A DNA stretch of 64,000 nucleotides from Todiramphus chloris collaris (GCA_025345505.1 JANVCC010000047.1:8936413-9000412); one strand, 5' to 3'. Numbered from the stretch's first letter, positions 20,501 to 35,500 are shown. Notes: a model not told the origin generated them from the letters alone. A program made the numbers and translations.

Positions 20501-23500
20501 TAGCCCAGTTCCATGGGCAATAAAGCCGTGGTGTGTCTGTGCTCCCCCCCCACTCCCAGCCAGAGCTGCCCCAGTTGGAAGCTTTCAAAGTCCTACCAGC
20601 AGCTCTCAGCAGTGAGGAACCTTATGGAGAAGTGAACCACCTGCTCTTACATGTCCCCACTTGCAAATGCTTTTCTTCATGCACAGATCAAAGTTGAGCT
20701 TCTCTAGGCAAGGTCCAGGCTCAGGAAGTGCTTTCACTGCAGCAGTTAGTGTTGTGGAGTTACAAAAATCAGGAAGGAAAGTTTTAAAGTGCTGAAAAGC
20801 TGGGAAACGCAAGCACAGCTCTGATGAGGAAACTGCCAGGCAGGCCAAAAGCTTCACCAAAACACTTGTACAGCTTCTGGGGGCAGGAGAAAACTCATTC
20901 TAGATGTAACCAAAAAGGCTTCAATATATAGAGAGAGATGTAAGCAGGAGCAGGTAGGTGTGCGTGCTCATGGCAGTGTAAGGTAGCATAATGTGTTCTG
21001 GGAAGTTAAAACACCTCAGAAGATACATGGGTGGACTTTGTTCAGTTACATCTACTTCCAGCCATCTGCTGGTCATATTTCTGGTTCTCCACCTCTCTTC
21101 TGACCTCCCAGCACAGTTCATGCCTCCCACAGAGCACAAGGGCCAGAAGGAGAAAAAGAAGAAGAAAAAAAATAACAATCAAGCCAAAGCAGCCAGTTGC
21201 ACAGCCCAGGCATGTTCTGTCGAGGGGAAAGGAGAAAGCAGTAATGGTGCGATGGTGCTGCCAGCAACTGCTCAGCCACTGGGATGAGGGCTCTTCAAGA
21301 CTCCGTGCAGGAGACCATAGGTATGGTACGTAGGGCAGCAGTCTGTCTGCACTCACAGCTCCCCTGCACAGGGCAGGAGTGGGGAGGGCACAGCAGAGTC
21401 CCTCTGCCCGGCCAACACTCCCGCATCTAAAGGAGGGCAAAGTGCTCCATTTCAGTTACAGCAGAAGGGATAAAAATGGAAATTATTCACCTCGTCACCT
21501 TTCTTTTTTTAACTCTTCAGCTTGCCCCTAACACTTCTCATTTCCAGGAGAATTCCCTGTGCTTCCAGGCTGGCCGTGCCATGCAGCACGGTGCCACGCT
21601 GACTCCCAGCAGCTCAACCAGCCCGTGAGCTTCACTCCACCTCAGCATTTCTGGTGCAGATGGCAGCTCTCTCAGTGTGTGAGGAAGATGCAGCTACTCC
21701 TCTCCTGAGGTTGACAGTAACAGCTCCTTCTGCTCTTACAACTCCCACCTCGCCCATCACAGCAGAAGTTTTCCACAGCACGTCCCCGCTGCTCCTTACA
21801 CCAATACCCATCTCCCACTCCACTTCACCCTTGGAGCTGTTCTTTCACACAAACAGCAGTGAAACACAACCAGTGGTGCAACCATAGGTGACCTCATGTT
21901 CTTTAGCTCAAAATCCCCAAACACGCTTTCCCTGTGCTAGGACATGACACGCGCTAATGAGAAGACTGTCCAACCATCAAAAGAGCCAAACCCACTGCGG
22001 AACCTAACACAAGCAGGGCATTGTGCAGTCAATTCTCTTTTCAAACCAGGGACCACCTACAGCAGCATCAACCTGACATCATAAAACCACCTTCAGATCT
22101 GAAATGTCCCCTGCAGACTTGTTGCCATACAGAGACATACAGAAAGTAAAGAAGGTTGAGTACCAGACAAGGAAAAAGAATTAAGAACCCCAAGCCAAAA
22201 CTATCCCTTTATCCACAGGGGCAGCATCCCCAAAGCAGTGGGGCTCACCAGCTCAGACCTTTCTTTATTACACCACACAAGGAGCTTCTTTTGTCAAGGA
22301 GCACCCACCATGGATGGAGGCTATGGGTTAAGGACACAAGCAGAGCACCCACTGCCCATGGACGCTGTGGGTTAAGGACACAAGCAGAGCACCCACTGCC
22401 CATGGAGGCTGTGGGTTAAGGACACAAGCAGAGCACCCACTGCCCATGGAGGCTGTGGGTCAAGGACACAAGCAGNNNNNNNNNNCAGAGCACCCACTGC
22501 CCATGGAGGCTGTGGGTCAAGGACACAAGCAGCACTGCAGCCTGTGTGAAGGGGGTGCAGGGAAGCAGTTTGTGCTTGTGGTGGATTTTTTTTTCACTGT
22601 AACCCTCCCTGTGCTGATCAAAATGTCCAAATCCTCTTGGCTCAGTCCTTGCCTAGTTGTGTGACCTGGGATCTTATGAGCATCTTCTCATCAGTTCCCA
22701 GACCAGTTCATCAGCCAATACATTACTTCTGCCTCTGCTCCAGCCAGCTAAAGTTCTCACCCCTGTAAAACTGCTTCAGTAAAGTCTGCTGCTCATGTTT
22801 CTTTAAATAACAATTGGTTCAACCCTTCCTGTGTTAAAAGGGATTAGGAAATGCACTTCTGTCCTGACACCTTTGTCATGAACTCCTTGCCTGTGAAAAG
22901 AGCCGATGTGTAATTTTATACCTTAATACTCTCTCATTAATACTTTCCAGTCCTTTAAGATCTCCACCTACAACACTGCACTGTGAGGCACACGCAAACA
23001 GACAGCTAATGAACCTGAAAGCCTCCAGAGATGCTGTGGCACCCCACGTACATGAGCATGCCACAGCACTCGAGGGCAGCGCTGCAGCGGGCTCCCTTAG
23101 CTCCGCAGCACAGAGCTGGAGCCCTCGGCTTCTTCCTCAGCAGTGCTTTTGTGTGGCAGGAGCTGTTCAGAAGCAGCGATGGAAGGGGGCACTCAGAAGG
23201 GCAGAAGCCTCTTACTTCAGGAATTACAGCACACGAAGGCCCAAGCTGCTTGCACATTTGAATTTCAGTACCACAGAAGAAGGTGAAGACCAGCAAAGGC
23301 AGCATCAAGTGCGGGAATATCTTCTATCTAGGTATGTCTAAGGGCATGGATCAGGACAAGGGACTCTGCAACCAAGCCCACCCCTCACTGGATCCCAGGG
23401 TGGTAATGTGTCCTTGAACATGTTCCACCCAGCAGCGCACAGGCACGCTGCCTGCCACACCCTGCCTTTGTGCAACCTCCGCCGACTGTTCCACACAGTT

Positions 23501-26500
23501 TCAGCATAAACTTATTAAAATACTGCTGTCGATGAACAGCAATAGACTGTACAAAGTGGAAGGAACCCCCCAGGAAATCATTTATCACAGAAATCTAGAC
23601 ATCTATCTTGGCATCAAGATAAATGAACATTTCTTTACTTCTCATCCTCTTCCAGAAGCCTCATCTCCTGCTGCTTCTTACCACCACGATCCTCAAATGC
23701 AAAAAGATTGCTTTAAGGCTATGACAGATTTTTAATTAGAAAGTATAAATAACACAATTACAGTGTGAACTCTTCACAACTCTTTTTGTCAGTCCCAAGA
23801 CCAGTCTTCAGGATTTTATTAGGGCCATCAAACTAAGTCCCAAAGGTAGTACTTTGGATGCCATAAAACCCTAATGTTTTATTTTCATCTGTTTCCCACA
23901 TTTCCTCAAACAAATTTAGATGAAATCATTCCTTTTGAAGAGGGTGTGGGAATATTCACTTTGATCCAGGTTGCCATTCCCCAGGGCTTGATAATATCTA
24001 GAACATGAGGTTGCAGGGCAGGCAGCACCCCATCAGTGGATTTATCTAGGCCAAATAGCATGACTTATACCTGTTTATCGCACAGATCCGTAAATGAATG
24101 GTGTAATTAACAATTATAAAAAGTAAAAAAACTTCACCAAACCAAGAAAACAGCATTTTGAATCATTTTAAGCTGTGGCCATCAGTGGCAGCACTCCTGC
24201 CTTTGCTGAAGCTGGGAAAGGGATCTCCACGAGAAGGAACAACTCACGCACTAGCTCAGACACTTACAGTGCTTCAAGATCTTACCCTTGGCCTTTTTCC
24301 TATCTTATTAAAGAAATATTAAAATTGTGATAAAGAAAAATATATTTTCTCATTTAAAAGGAAAAACAAAAAAGCTCAGTATTGACATTTGCTAGGAAAT
24401 AGAAACCCTTTGTATTTAAAACCCCCCACTGAAATAAGTAAGAATAATCCCAAATCAATTCTTTTTCAAAACCCCTGTATTTTCAAGGATGCTAATCAAT
24501 TCTTAGAGAAAAAAAAATCTGACAGATTTTCCTCAACACTAGACTTAAAACACGGAAAACAACCCTTTGTTCTCTCAGCAGTGACTTTTTAGGGACTGAA
24601 ATAATCATTAAGTTCCTGTGTAAAGAATTTCTAGGAAACAACAACCTTACCTGGAGAGTCCGTGGTAGGAGGAGACACCTTGGGATATCCTACAGAGGAA
24701 AAGAGTACGTGTGAGACAGTAGATAATGGAATACAGCATGACTAAATATCACTGCAGTCTTCTAAAAACCTTCCTTTGCTACCAGACACCCTACCAAATA
24801 GCTTCTGAACAGCATCTCCTCTGAATGCTTAATTATCATTAAATTGGGGTAGTCACAGCAAAGAAAACCAAATTCTTACTGCAGGGTGCTCGATCCATGG
24901 CAGTCACTATGGTGGGGAAATAGAACTGAAGTTCTAGTGGCACAGACTGTGATGGGTACCGAGGATTTCACATCAGCCCTGTTGACATCATGTTTTGTGC
25001 AGCCTTGGCAAAGGCAACAGAACTGGCACTGAAGGTGTTTCATAAAATGACTGAATCATTTTTGTTGGAAGCGACCTTTAAGATCATCAGGTCCAGCATT
25101 GCCAAGTCATCACCAAATCATGTCCCTCAGCATGGCTTTCTTGACTACCTGGGCACTTTCTGGCTCATCTCCAGCTGCCTGTTGACCAACTCCTCCAGGT
25201 CCTTTCCTGCCAGGCACTTTCCAGCCATTCTGCCCCAGCGTGAAGCGGTGCCTGGGGTAGTTGTGACCCAAGGGCAGGATCCAGCACTTGGCCTTGTTGA
25301 ACCTCATCCCATTGGTCTTGGTCCATCAATTCAGCCTGAACTCTGTAGAGCCTCCAATCCTTCAGCAGATCCACACTCCCACCCAACCTGGTGTCACCTG
25401 CAAAGTGACTAAGGGTGCCTCGATCCCCTTGTGCAAACCATTGTAAAGATACTGAACAGAACTGGCTCCAGTGCTGAGTCCTGGGGACACCACTTGTGAC
25501 CAGCAGCCAACTGGACTGAACTCCTGTAGGAGCTTCCCCTACTTCTGTGGCCAGCTGGAGGCCATAGAGGCCCATTACCAACCCACCTCTGCTGTACGCC
25601 CATTCCCAACAGCAACAGCTATCTGGGGCATCCATGGAAGGTCGAGAGGTGACTGGAGAAGAGCAACACATCCCAGTGTCACCCTTACAGCAAGACCGGG
25701 CACGTCCACCACGCTCAGAGAGGAGCGATTCACTGCTTGCCAGGCTCTCTCACCTGGGGCTCCAGCGTACCCTTCAGCCATGGGCATGGTGCTCTGCCCA
25801 GCCTGACCATCCACGGTCCCAAGCCGCCCCCTTCCAGACATCAGCAAGGTGCCGGGAGGCCCGGCCTCCCCAGTCTCCACGATGATGCCGGTCGTTCCAG
25901 GCAGGAGCGGCACACCTCCTGAGCCTGGCAGCGCTGGGCGCGGAAGGGGCCTGGGCTGCGGTGGCTGGAGGGGCGTCCTGTGCCGCGGGGGTTGTATCCT
26001 CGGCCTCGACGGCAGCAGGGATATGCCAGGCTGGGGCTGCAGAGGTGGTCTTGGTGGCAATGGCTGCTGTGGTACTTCGGATCGCCCTTTGAAAGGATGA
26101 AAGAAGAGGGAAGATGCAAGATGATTTGCCTACAACAGTACATACAATTGCATGCTTTTGCAAAAAGAATACTTTTAAATAAAACAGGACTCAGTCTGAG
26201 GCCACCGTTCCCCTCAGACCCAAGATTGCACCGGCCAAATTCCGTTCCACTCTTGCAGTACCACAGGCTCCCCTTTCCCAGCCTGTGACACAGGGAAGGA
26301 ACAAAGACACCTGGAGACAGGACGAGCAGTGGTCAAACAACCTGGGAACCTGCAGCTGTGACCTTCTGCATGAGGTGGGCTCTGTATCCCACCTTCTGCC
26401 ATCAGAACCCTCATCTCCACAACATGCCCTCTCCCTGCCTTGCTCAGCTCTCCTGCAGCCCTCCTGCTGTCAGCTCTGCACTCACGCTACCCCCTGCGCA

Positions 26501-29500
26501 GGGCTGACCCTTCAGCACCTCCAGAAGGAAAAGTGCCCGCAGCAAAACCACTGGAATCAGCGAACACTGACTTACGGGGTTTTTTTTCCTACTTTGAAAA
26601 GCAATGAACTTAAAATTCCCAGGACTCCCATGACCGATAGTTTGTGACAACAAAGGCAGAACCCCAGGATATATTCTACCAGAAAGGCCGTTATTGTTTA
26701 AAGAGAAGAGAAACCATGAAAAGACTTTTCCAGCAGGGCAGCCAACACATCTGACATCAGGGCCGAGCAGTGCTGACATGGTCACCTCTCTGTATCTGCT
26801 CCAGGTCTAAGCCCTTGACAGGAAATGTGGCTTATTCATAAAAATGAAGGCCCAGGTGACATTTAAGGCTGCAACATCCTCCCAAGAATAAAGATTAATT
26901 ACATCTGCATTAAGAGCAGGAATTCACACGTGGGTTTGAGCAGATGCAGAGACAGCTTTACACAGAACAATCAGAACGTCCTTGGACATTAAACATCAGC
27001 ACGGGTTCCTTTGGTTCCATGGCCTTAGGTGCAGGGGTGGAAGTGACTTTGTGGGGACATGGACAAGCATCCCCTTGCAAATCTAACCAATGCAACTTGT
27101 CACACCACGTGGCTTTGCCACGGTCCACAGTGGACACCACCGCTCCGGGGTCACAACGGTCTGAACAAAGTACTTCAAGTCACCACAGTCCCAAACCAGC
27201 CTGGGTAGATTCATTGGTGGCCAAGGACAGACCAAATGGCTCTGCCTCAACACAGACATGGTGTGAGGCTTCCCCTAGCTCTGCCACACGGCTGGGGACC
27301 CCCAGGAGGGCCTCTGGGCAAGGGTACAACTGAGCCCTACAGGTATGGCCTGTGAGGCACGGCTAGGGCCCTGGTGCTGCCGCTGGCAACCCCTGTGCTG
27401 TTCTTGACTACACGACACCTGCACTTTACCCCTGTGAACCTCCTTTCCCATTTTCTACCGCAGGACAAGGCCACGTGAGCCAACCCCCCGAGCAGCGGGG
27501 GCTGTCCGCAGCCATGGCCCCACACTGCCTGCCCTCACTTGCTAGAGGAAACTCTTCCCGAGCTTTGCTGCCTGCCTCGAGCTGTCAGGAGAATTGAAAC
27601 TTAAGACAAGCAACACACCACAAAGCTGGATTGGAGCCCACGCGGTAACTCTATCTGTGAGGCAGAGGACTAAGGAGGGAAATGCTCACTTTATATGGAT
27701 TTAAACCATCTTCATAAAAATCCCAGGATTAAAAAAATCATACAAATTTAAAAAAAAAAAAGACTCAAAGTGAATTGCTCACCAGAGCTGTTAATGTAGA
27801 GAGACATCTTCTGTCCACAGCAGCATAGATTCAGCTAAAATCTTCAGGTTAACCTCATTCAGAACACAAACTGACAAATACTTTGCTGTGAGGTCACATA
27901 CCTGTCATTTCTCTAGTCCATTAGGCTGAGCTTTATTAAGACAATGGCTTGGGCTGGCCCAGGGAAAATGACTACACTTCTGCACTTCCTTTTCCACACC
28001 TTTAACGCCCACCAGCTCAAATCCCGTGTCCTCGCATTCAACACCAACACCGCGATATTCAGAGTTACCCACCTGCATCCCCATAAACCCAAATCCAATA
28101 TTCTCTGCCTAAAGCTCAGCTTGAAGTGACAGTGATCAGATACGTGTGGGTTGAGCAGGGGCTGCTCTGCCACCTTTGTGGCCTCCTCTGTTGAGATGCG
28201 GCGCAGCCAAACTGCCGATAAATCACTAGACAAAGGTGCTAACACTGGAGCCGCCCCATCCTGACGCTGAATTCTGCAGCGAGCGCTTCCCGTTCACAGG
28301 GCAAGGAGAAAGAGAACCCGGACAAAGGCTGGGATGAATCTCTCTGGACCTGCTTAAGCTCTGCAGAGTAGCAGACAAACCCAAAGTGCTCCCCATCACC
28401 CTCCCATCTACCCAGGAAGGCCGTGAGTGGAGCTGAGATCGTTACACCGCTGCGAACAATAACACCGGCCCCAGCGGCAGCGGCCACGCTGCTCCGGCTG
28501 TCACCACCACTGTCAGTGACACCTCACTGCCCCATCACACTGCACCTTCTGCTCTCAGATGCCCATCCACAACAGGTTTCCCTCCTCAGTGGAAAATAAC
28601 AGTGTTTTTGTCCTTCTCTCTCTCTCTTAAAAATACATTATTTTCTTCAGTTTGTTCAGCCAGGCAGTTTTAAGCTGCAGTTTACTTCACTGGAGGAGGA
28701 GCGATGGCTGGGAAAGGTGAGCAGCCACCCGGATGCATGAGGTGGGTGGATTTTCAGGCTGCATGCATTTCTAGTACCATTCTTTCCCAGCCACACTCTC
28801 CTCAGCCTCCAGAACACCCAGAAACACAGCGCGTAAAACGACCCGGCGAGCCAAGGTATCGTGACTGTGCTCACAGGAAGCCAAAAAGACCTGACTTGAA
28901 TTTTCCTGCCGATACCAAAGGGATCTGGCAGCAGAGTCACAAAGCACCACCACTTTGCACAAGCTGCCGGGGAGCCTGGAGGAATCAACTCTGTGACTAT
29001 CTGCACTACCACACTAAGATTTTATGTTGCCCTCCATTGACGCTGTCACGCAGAGCACACAGTTGGTTCCTTAGACCGTAACGTCAGCAGGCAACATTTG
29101 GCTGCTGCTTTCAAAACCCTGCTACAGAGACAATTACGAGTCGAACTGCGGTTTGGGTCAATTAACCATAACCAAAGCAAACTGTGCTCCCAGCACGGGA
29201 TCTGGCAGCAAGACCACGATTCGGATTCCTGCAGAACTCTATATGAACAGGCAGCAAGTTCACAGAGACCACTGACTCTAACACAGACTTCAGTTTCATC
29301 CCACCTGAAGAGCAAATGTACCTGCTGAGGGGCACAGAGCACGACAAGCACAACTTACCCTACCAGACGTGGAGCTGCAGCAGTCACCAGTCGATGTGGA
29401 CAAAGAGCTGCTGGGTTCCATGGCCCTGGTGAGCACACTGTGCACGGTCTCCTACACAGTTGGAGCAGACTGCTGCCACCACCGCCTGGTGTACAGCAGG

Positions 29501-32500
29501 ATGCTGTGCTACCTTCTCCAGTAATTATAACAAATTAAACCCATTTCTGGCCTCTGGGTCTGTATCTGGTGCGCAATCACCCACTAACCCAGCTTGGTAG
29601 TTTGGGCTGAGGCGCCTGAAACCCTTTAATACAAAAATCTGAAAGAAAATGGAGCCATATTCCTAAGATGTAGGTCATTTGACTTTGCTTAGGTTCAGTG
29701 TGCTGGGCTTACACCGCTTGGTGTCTGGGGAGAGCTCTGCCCTGAAACGGGCAATATTTTAAGGAATCCCAGTTGTGCTGGGGCTTTTTAATGCTTTACA
29801 GCATTTAATGTCTTACAGCATTGTCAGCAGGTCCAGGGAGGTTTCTTTCTCCCTCTGCTGTACCCTAGTGAGGTCACATCTGGAGTCCTGGGTCCAGTTC
29901 TGGGCTCCCCAGTTCAAGAGAGACAAGGAACTACTGGAGAGAGTCCAGCGGAGGCTACAAAGACGATGGTGTAACTACAACCCCTGAGGCCACTCGAACA
30001 CCTGCTTTAAATAGTAGAAGAAAGATGACTGTGTATATCTTGGACCTTTCTCCAGTGTTGGTCCCTAGTGCAAATTTATTCTGGGCGAGATGGATGAGAA
30101 ACAGGATTACGTAGATAGATCACGCTGCGTTTTAATGGGGACTGGGTCTGCTGCTGCAAAACCTAGGGGTGAAGGTCCTAACCCTGCTGAATTTAAATCC
30201 AGATTTCACCAAGAGATTTATCTGGGAATTACACACCCCTTCATTCCCCTTCACTTCTTCCTTTAAAGGAAGAGAATTTTTTTTTTTTTTTTCCACTTCA
30301 CACACAAGCTTCTTGCCTCAGAAGGATTTTTGTGTCAAGTGCTGCAACACATTTGGTTTTAAACAATTGAACACGCCAAAGAAACCCATCTTTTGCAGGC
30401 TTTCTTGCCTCCGCCTCGCAGCAAGAAGGATATTTTTCCCTGAAAAAATTGCTTTCAGACCCCTGGTGAAGCACAACTTGTCCCTTCAAGCAGGAGCTCT
30501 CACAGTCTGCTCTCCCCCACCCACCATCAGCTGCCACAGCCCACGGGCTCTTCCCTCACCACCTCGTCTGATTTAAGGCCAGTCAGAGAAATCAGGTCCT
30601 TATTTATCTCCTACGTGCACAGAATTAAAACCAGAAGCACCGACCAACGGGAGAGCGCAGTTTCCAAACAGCCTCAAATTCCCGTGTTTTTGCATCAGGT
30701 TCACAGAAATGGGAACTTCAGCTTCCTTCTGTGCACTCTGACTCTCGGACAAACAGCCCATCGCTGAAATCTGGAGCGAGACCTGCAGAGTGGCAGAGGC
30801 GGACGAACCCAGTGGCACGTGGCAAGGTCTCCAAACCTTCCCAGCAAGGCTCCCCATCACGTGGGGGTTACCACTGCACAGCACTCTGAGCTGAGGGGAA
30901 CGTGCCTCTGCTCCTCAGCCGCTCTCAACCACCCGGGGAGGCAGAGCTGAGCTGACGGCTCAGACCCCTGGCAGAAGTGCCTGAGGTGACACTGCCAGCT
31001 GGGGTGGACACCTACTGCCAGCTGTGCTGTGGGAATGCAAACTTCAGGGAGAGCTCCAAGGTGGCAGTCTTATATTGCCACAGCCAGACGTGCCGGAGCT
31101 TGTTTGCGAAAGCCCCGAAGCGTTGGTGCTGAATTATAACCATTAGCTCGTGCCAAGAACAAGGCTTTCAGGGAATCTTTCTTATCACCAATCTGAATTC
31201 CTTCGACTTCAGTTTTTGCCATTTACTTTTCAACTTCCCCTGAGGAATCAAGAATAATCTCACACAACAAAATAAAATAAAATAAGACAAAACAAAAAAA
31301 TGGAACAGAATCAGCTGTAATTACCCACAGATAATTACTACTTAAAACTCACTTGAAACTCACTATCCAAAAATACTAGTCTTCCCACTCTCTTTATTCT
31401 GGCTCAAAGTAAGCATGAAAGCACATCATTCTTTTTTCTTTTTTTCTGAGAATACTTTTAAAAGTACTCACAGTCCTCTCTGGTGTTCTAGAGCAAAGAG
31501 CCAAAATTAGAGTAACTATGAAAACAAAGCAGAAGTTGCATAATATTACGTTTTTCCTCCCTTGTTTAGTTCCTTTTGAAATGGTTCAGGAAAGAAAACA
31601 AACAAAACAAACAGAAACCATGAACAAAAAGGAACCTTACTTGTGTCAGATGGAGCTTTCAGGATGCCTTCAATGTCTGTGGTGATTTTGGAGACCCGAC
31701 CATAAAACTGTTGGATGGAACGCTTGAGGCCAGAAATATCAGTGGAATGAGACGCAATGGTCCCATTCATTTCACGGATGCAGTTCCATAAGCTGCTCAT
31801 GTGCTTATTCAGACCTTCCTTGATATTCTGCAAGCTACCCGAGACAGAGTCCAGCTTGCCACAGACTTTCTCAACCTGCGCGACTCTGCTCTCAACGCCG
31901 GAAACATCCTCCTGGATACCCTGGGTCTTCTCTTTGCACTTGCTGAGATCATTCAGGACGTGGTCATTCAGTAGTTCCAGTCTCTCTTTCACTTCACCAC
32001 AGCAGCTGTCACTGGGATGAGCGGTTTGATTGGCAAACGTCCTCTGCATTTGATCGATTTTTCGGAAGACACCTCGCTGTGTTTTTCTACAGGTGGAATT
32101 GACGCCCAGAAGCTGCTCCTTGCAGCTACTCAAGCCATCTTGAAGACTCTTCATATCTTTATCCATGACGTTTAGACTATACCGGAATACACGTACGTCT
32201 CTCTGTATCTTCTGGATGTCGCGCTGGTTGCCTTTAATCAAGTTGAGTTTCTCATTAAGAGAGCTGTTCAGAGACTGCAGGAGAACAGAGTTATTCTCTG
32301 TTTTCAAAAGCAAGTCATTGTATTTGTTGTTACAATTTTCCAGTTCTTTCTGAAGGTCCTTCAAACCTTGCGGTGCAGACGGACATTTCTGCCCACAGAG
32401 GTGCTCAAGTGACAATAGTTTGTTCTTCAGGATGGTCATCTCTGATGTCAACTCATTGGCAAACCCTCCGTCACTGGGCAGGATGGGCCCAGGATTCATA

Positions 32501-35500
32501 TACATTCCTTCGGGGTCTGTGGTGTTGGCAATCTCCAAAATAGTGCCACCTAGTCTGTCTTCTAGTGCCCGCAGCTTCTGGTCAAACAAGTCTCTCAGTT
32601 CATCCACCTCAGCAGCTATAGCACCACGGAGAGTCTCCTCGACATAAAAGCAATGTTCTTCCGCATTTCGTTCCGTAACGTTCATCCTCGCATCCAGCTC
32701 CTCCAGCCGCTCGGCAAACATGTCTTCCAGATCTGGAGTTGACAATCGGGTGATTTCGTTATCGATTCTGACGTTCAAGATCCTGTGCGCTTCCACCACT
32801 CTGTCAATCTTTGTATCTAAATCCTTTATCTGTTGGGCAAAGTCATTTCTCTCGCCCTCCTTGCAACAACCGGACTTGTTTGATGGAATCTGAGTTCGGA
32901 GAGTATTTATTTCTTTCCTCAAGTCATCCTCTTTTCCACTTACAACATCAATTTTTTCTGAACAGTTATTTTCATTGTCATCACACCGCTGCTGGATATC
33001 CTGTAGTTTGCATTCACAGGAGTTCTTCAGATCTGCCATCTTCTTTTCAAATCCTTCCAGTATTTCCTGTCTGAGGGACTCAAATTTCGAGTCTATATAT
33101 TCCTGATATATATTCTCACTGGGCATTGTTATTGTAGGTCCTCGTGCAGCCTCCTGCAGTTGTTTTAATTGTCCTTCATAGCCTTTTACTTTTCCATTCA
33201 GTTCCTCCAGCTCATCATTCCTCATCCTCAAGGCTTCTTTGACCTCAGCTAGTTCAGACTTTATGTCTTCCATTTCAAAATCAATAAAAGGGTCTTTTTG
33301 GTCTTTGTTGCTGAGGAGCCCGGGCAGCTGAATAGTGTCCGTTTCACCACCAACCGCGCTATTGGGCTCCGGGCGGTCATACAGGTTGTTCAGCCAGGTG
33401 ACCAACATCTTACTAGCATCTTCTTGGACAGTCAACTTCAGGTTTTCATTCACACCCGCCACAGAGGACTGAAGTTCAAGCACTGACCGTGTAAGTCGAA
33501 ACAATTCATCTTCAAGAAACTGCATTTTCTTTTCATATGGTGAAGGTTCCGGCGCCTCTGTGGGTTCTGCATCTGTTTCGTAGAAATAACAAAGTCGGGA
33601 TGTAAATATTCCCAGTGGTGTCTGTTTTAATCAGCTGAGGCTATTAAACTCTCATTTAAAGCCAAATATGATGTAAATTGCATAATGCCTGTTCCCTTGT
33701 CTAATCTTGTTTTCGGTAGTTTATAATTAAAACGTTATCAAAACACTCCAAATTAAACTTTTTAGCGAACTGACCAAATCCTGCCAAGATACAGTGTCAA
33801 TGAATAAATAAATTAGCAAGCATAACCCCCCGAGCAAGAGCCCAGCAACAACTCTAAGCTATATAACAGACCATTGTATACCCATACACACCACAACACA
33901 ACTGCCTTAGAGCCACTGCATCTCCTGTAGCCGTCATTTCAGAGGTGCTGCTCCTGAATTCGCACTGAAAACTTCAGTGGCAATAATCTGTGCACCAGAA
34001 GTGGGTTTGTGCTACAGTATTTTGCTGAACTGGGTTCCAAATGTGGACACTGGATGGGGTTCTGACAGACACTGCAGTTCCTACACTTGCTTCAAAAATA
34101 CCTCATTATTTGACACATATTTAAGTAGGCAATTAAAATGTGTATAAAAGCATAAGCTTTACACATCCAAAATTGTTAGATTAAAATAACACCAGCACTA
34201 TCCCCATTGGACGAAAAAAAAAGTAAAATCAGGCTTTCAGCTGCAAACCTTTTTACCTGGGACAAATCAACTAATGCATCTGAAACCATCCTTCCAATGC
34301 TTTTGTCCTTGGCAGCACCTTGTATGTGGGAGAGCCATGTACAATTCTGGATGTTCAGCATTAAGCAAAATGTGTAACAATTGCAGAAAATCCAGGAGAA
34401 AGGGAGAAACATTACCAGAGGCCAAGAAAGTATAAACTGAGGGAAAAGTCAAAGTAATTTGTTATTTAGGCTAGAGGAGAGGAGAATGAGGAGTGATAAT
34501 CTGAAAGGCAACTGCAAACTGACATGGAATAAACTGTTTTCTGTATGTGCTACTGAGAGGACAGAACAAGAAGAATGGCTTTCAACTGCAGCAAGGGAAG
34601 GGGAGGCCTGACAACTGTAGAGAAAGTGAAGCACCAGAAGACTTTTTCCACATGAGCAGCAGGATATCCACCATTGGAGGCTGGACAGGCAGAGCTGATC
34701 CTGTCTCAGGGGATGGACAGACAGAGCCCTTAAGATCCCTCTAGTCCTATTTTCTGGGATTCTCGGCAGCAAGGCACTAGTTAAGTCAAGATACCAAGTG
34801 CGATCCCGAATAACCACCTAATGTTAATCAAACCTTCAGCCAGACCACCAATTGTTTTAGTTGAGCAAACATTTAACAGGACTTTAATGTGTGGATCCAC
34901 ATGACCATCTCGATTTGCATGCTCCCATCTACCTCTTCATTATGCCCAGAGGGTACACTCTGGAAAGGCACTGGGTATAACAGTATTTTAGGTGGGCTAA
35001 CAAAATATTTTAAAAGCAGGTATATAATAATTAGGACTGTCTTGAAACCATGTGTGCAGTCCCAATCCATTCCACTCCCCAAAACCCAGACGTGGAAATC
35101 TGACTAAGCCCTAAACATGACACCAACGTCCAACGACGCTGGGAAAAAATCCCACGGACAGAAACATCTGGTTAGCATTTTTTGTTAAAGCAGAAAAGGC
35201 ACAGTCCTGCAGTAACCACATTCCTTCTTACCCCTGCACAAGACAGGACCTTATACAAACAAACACCATTCAGTCTTCAAGGTGTTTTTTTCAGAAAACA
35301 AGTCTTATCATTCCCATACTCCTAAGGCAGGTAATCAGAGATGGATATGTAAAACCTGCACAAACCCTTGAACAAACAAAACACTGTCAAACTTCCAGGG
35401 AGCATTACAGATCTTTAAAATTAGTACTCTTTTTTGGGTTTAATAGTAGTTCCTCTCAAATATAATTCCTTTTTTTTTGCTGAACGCTGAAGTAATCACA

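Larger units (their letters stand above)
18807..24650 (-). other. EMILIN2 intron 6
   Basis: 5.8 kb. It contains the 44-bp tandem repeat with the N gap (22341-22532) and A/T-rich stretches near 23600-24600. No convincing exon or CR1 fragment was recognised; the small open frames lack splice support. Confidence 0.75.

Noticed and set aside
22297..22532. CRISPR-like array
   Set aside because: The 44-bp units are head-to-tail without unique spacers, in an intron of a bird gene. It is an ordinary minisatellite.
25774..26163. Alternative antisense frames over EMILIN2 exon 5 (Ala/Thr-rich and Cys/Arg-rich products)
   Set aside because: Only the frame beginning [14 protein letters not shown] fits the phases of exons 4 and 6, and it gives the proline-rich and GEAGPPG sequence expected of EMILIN2.
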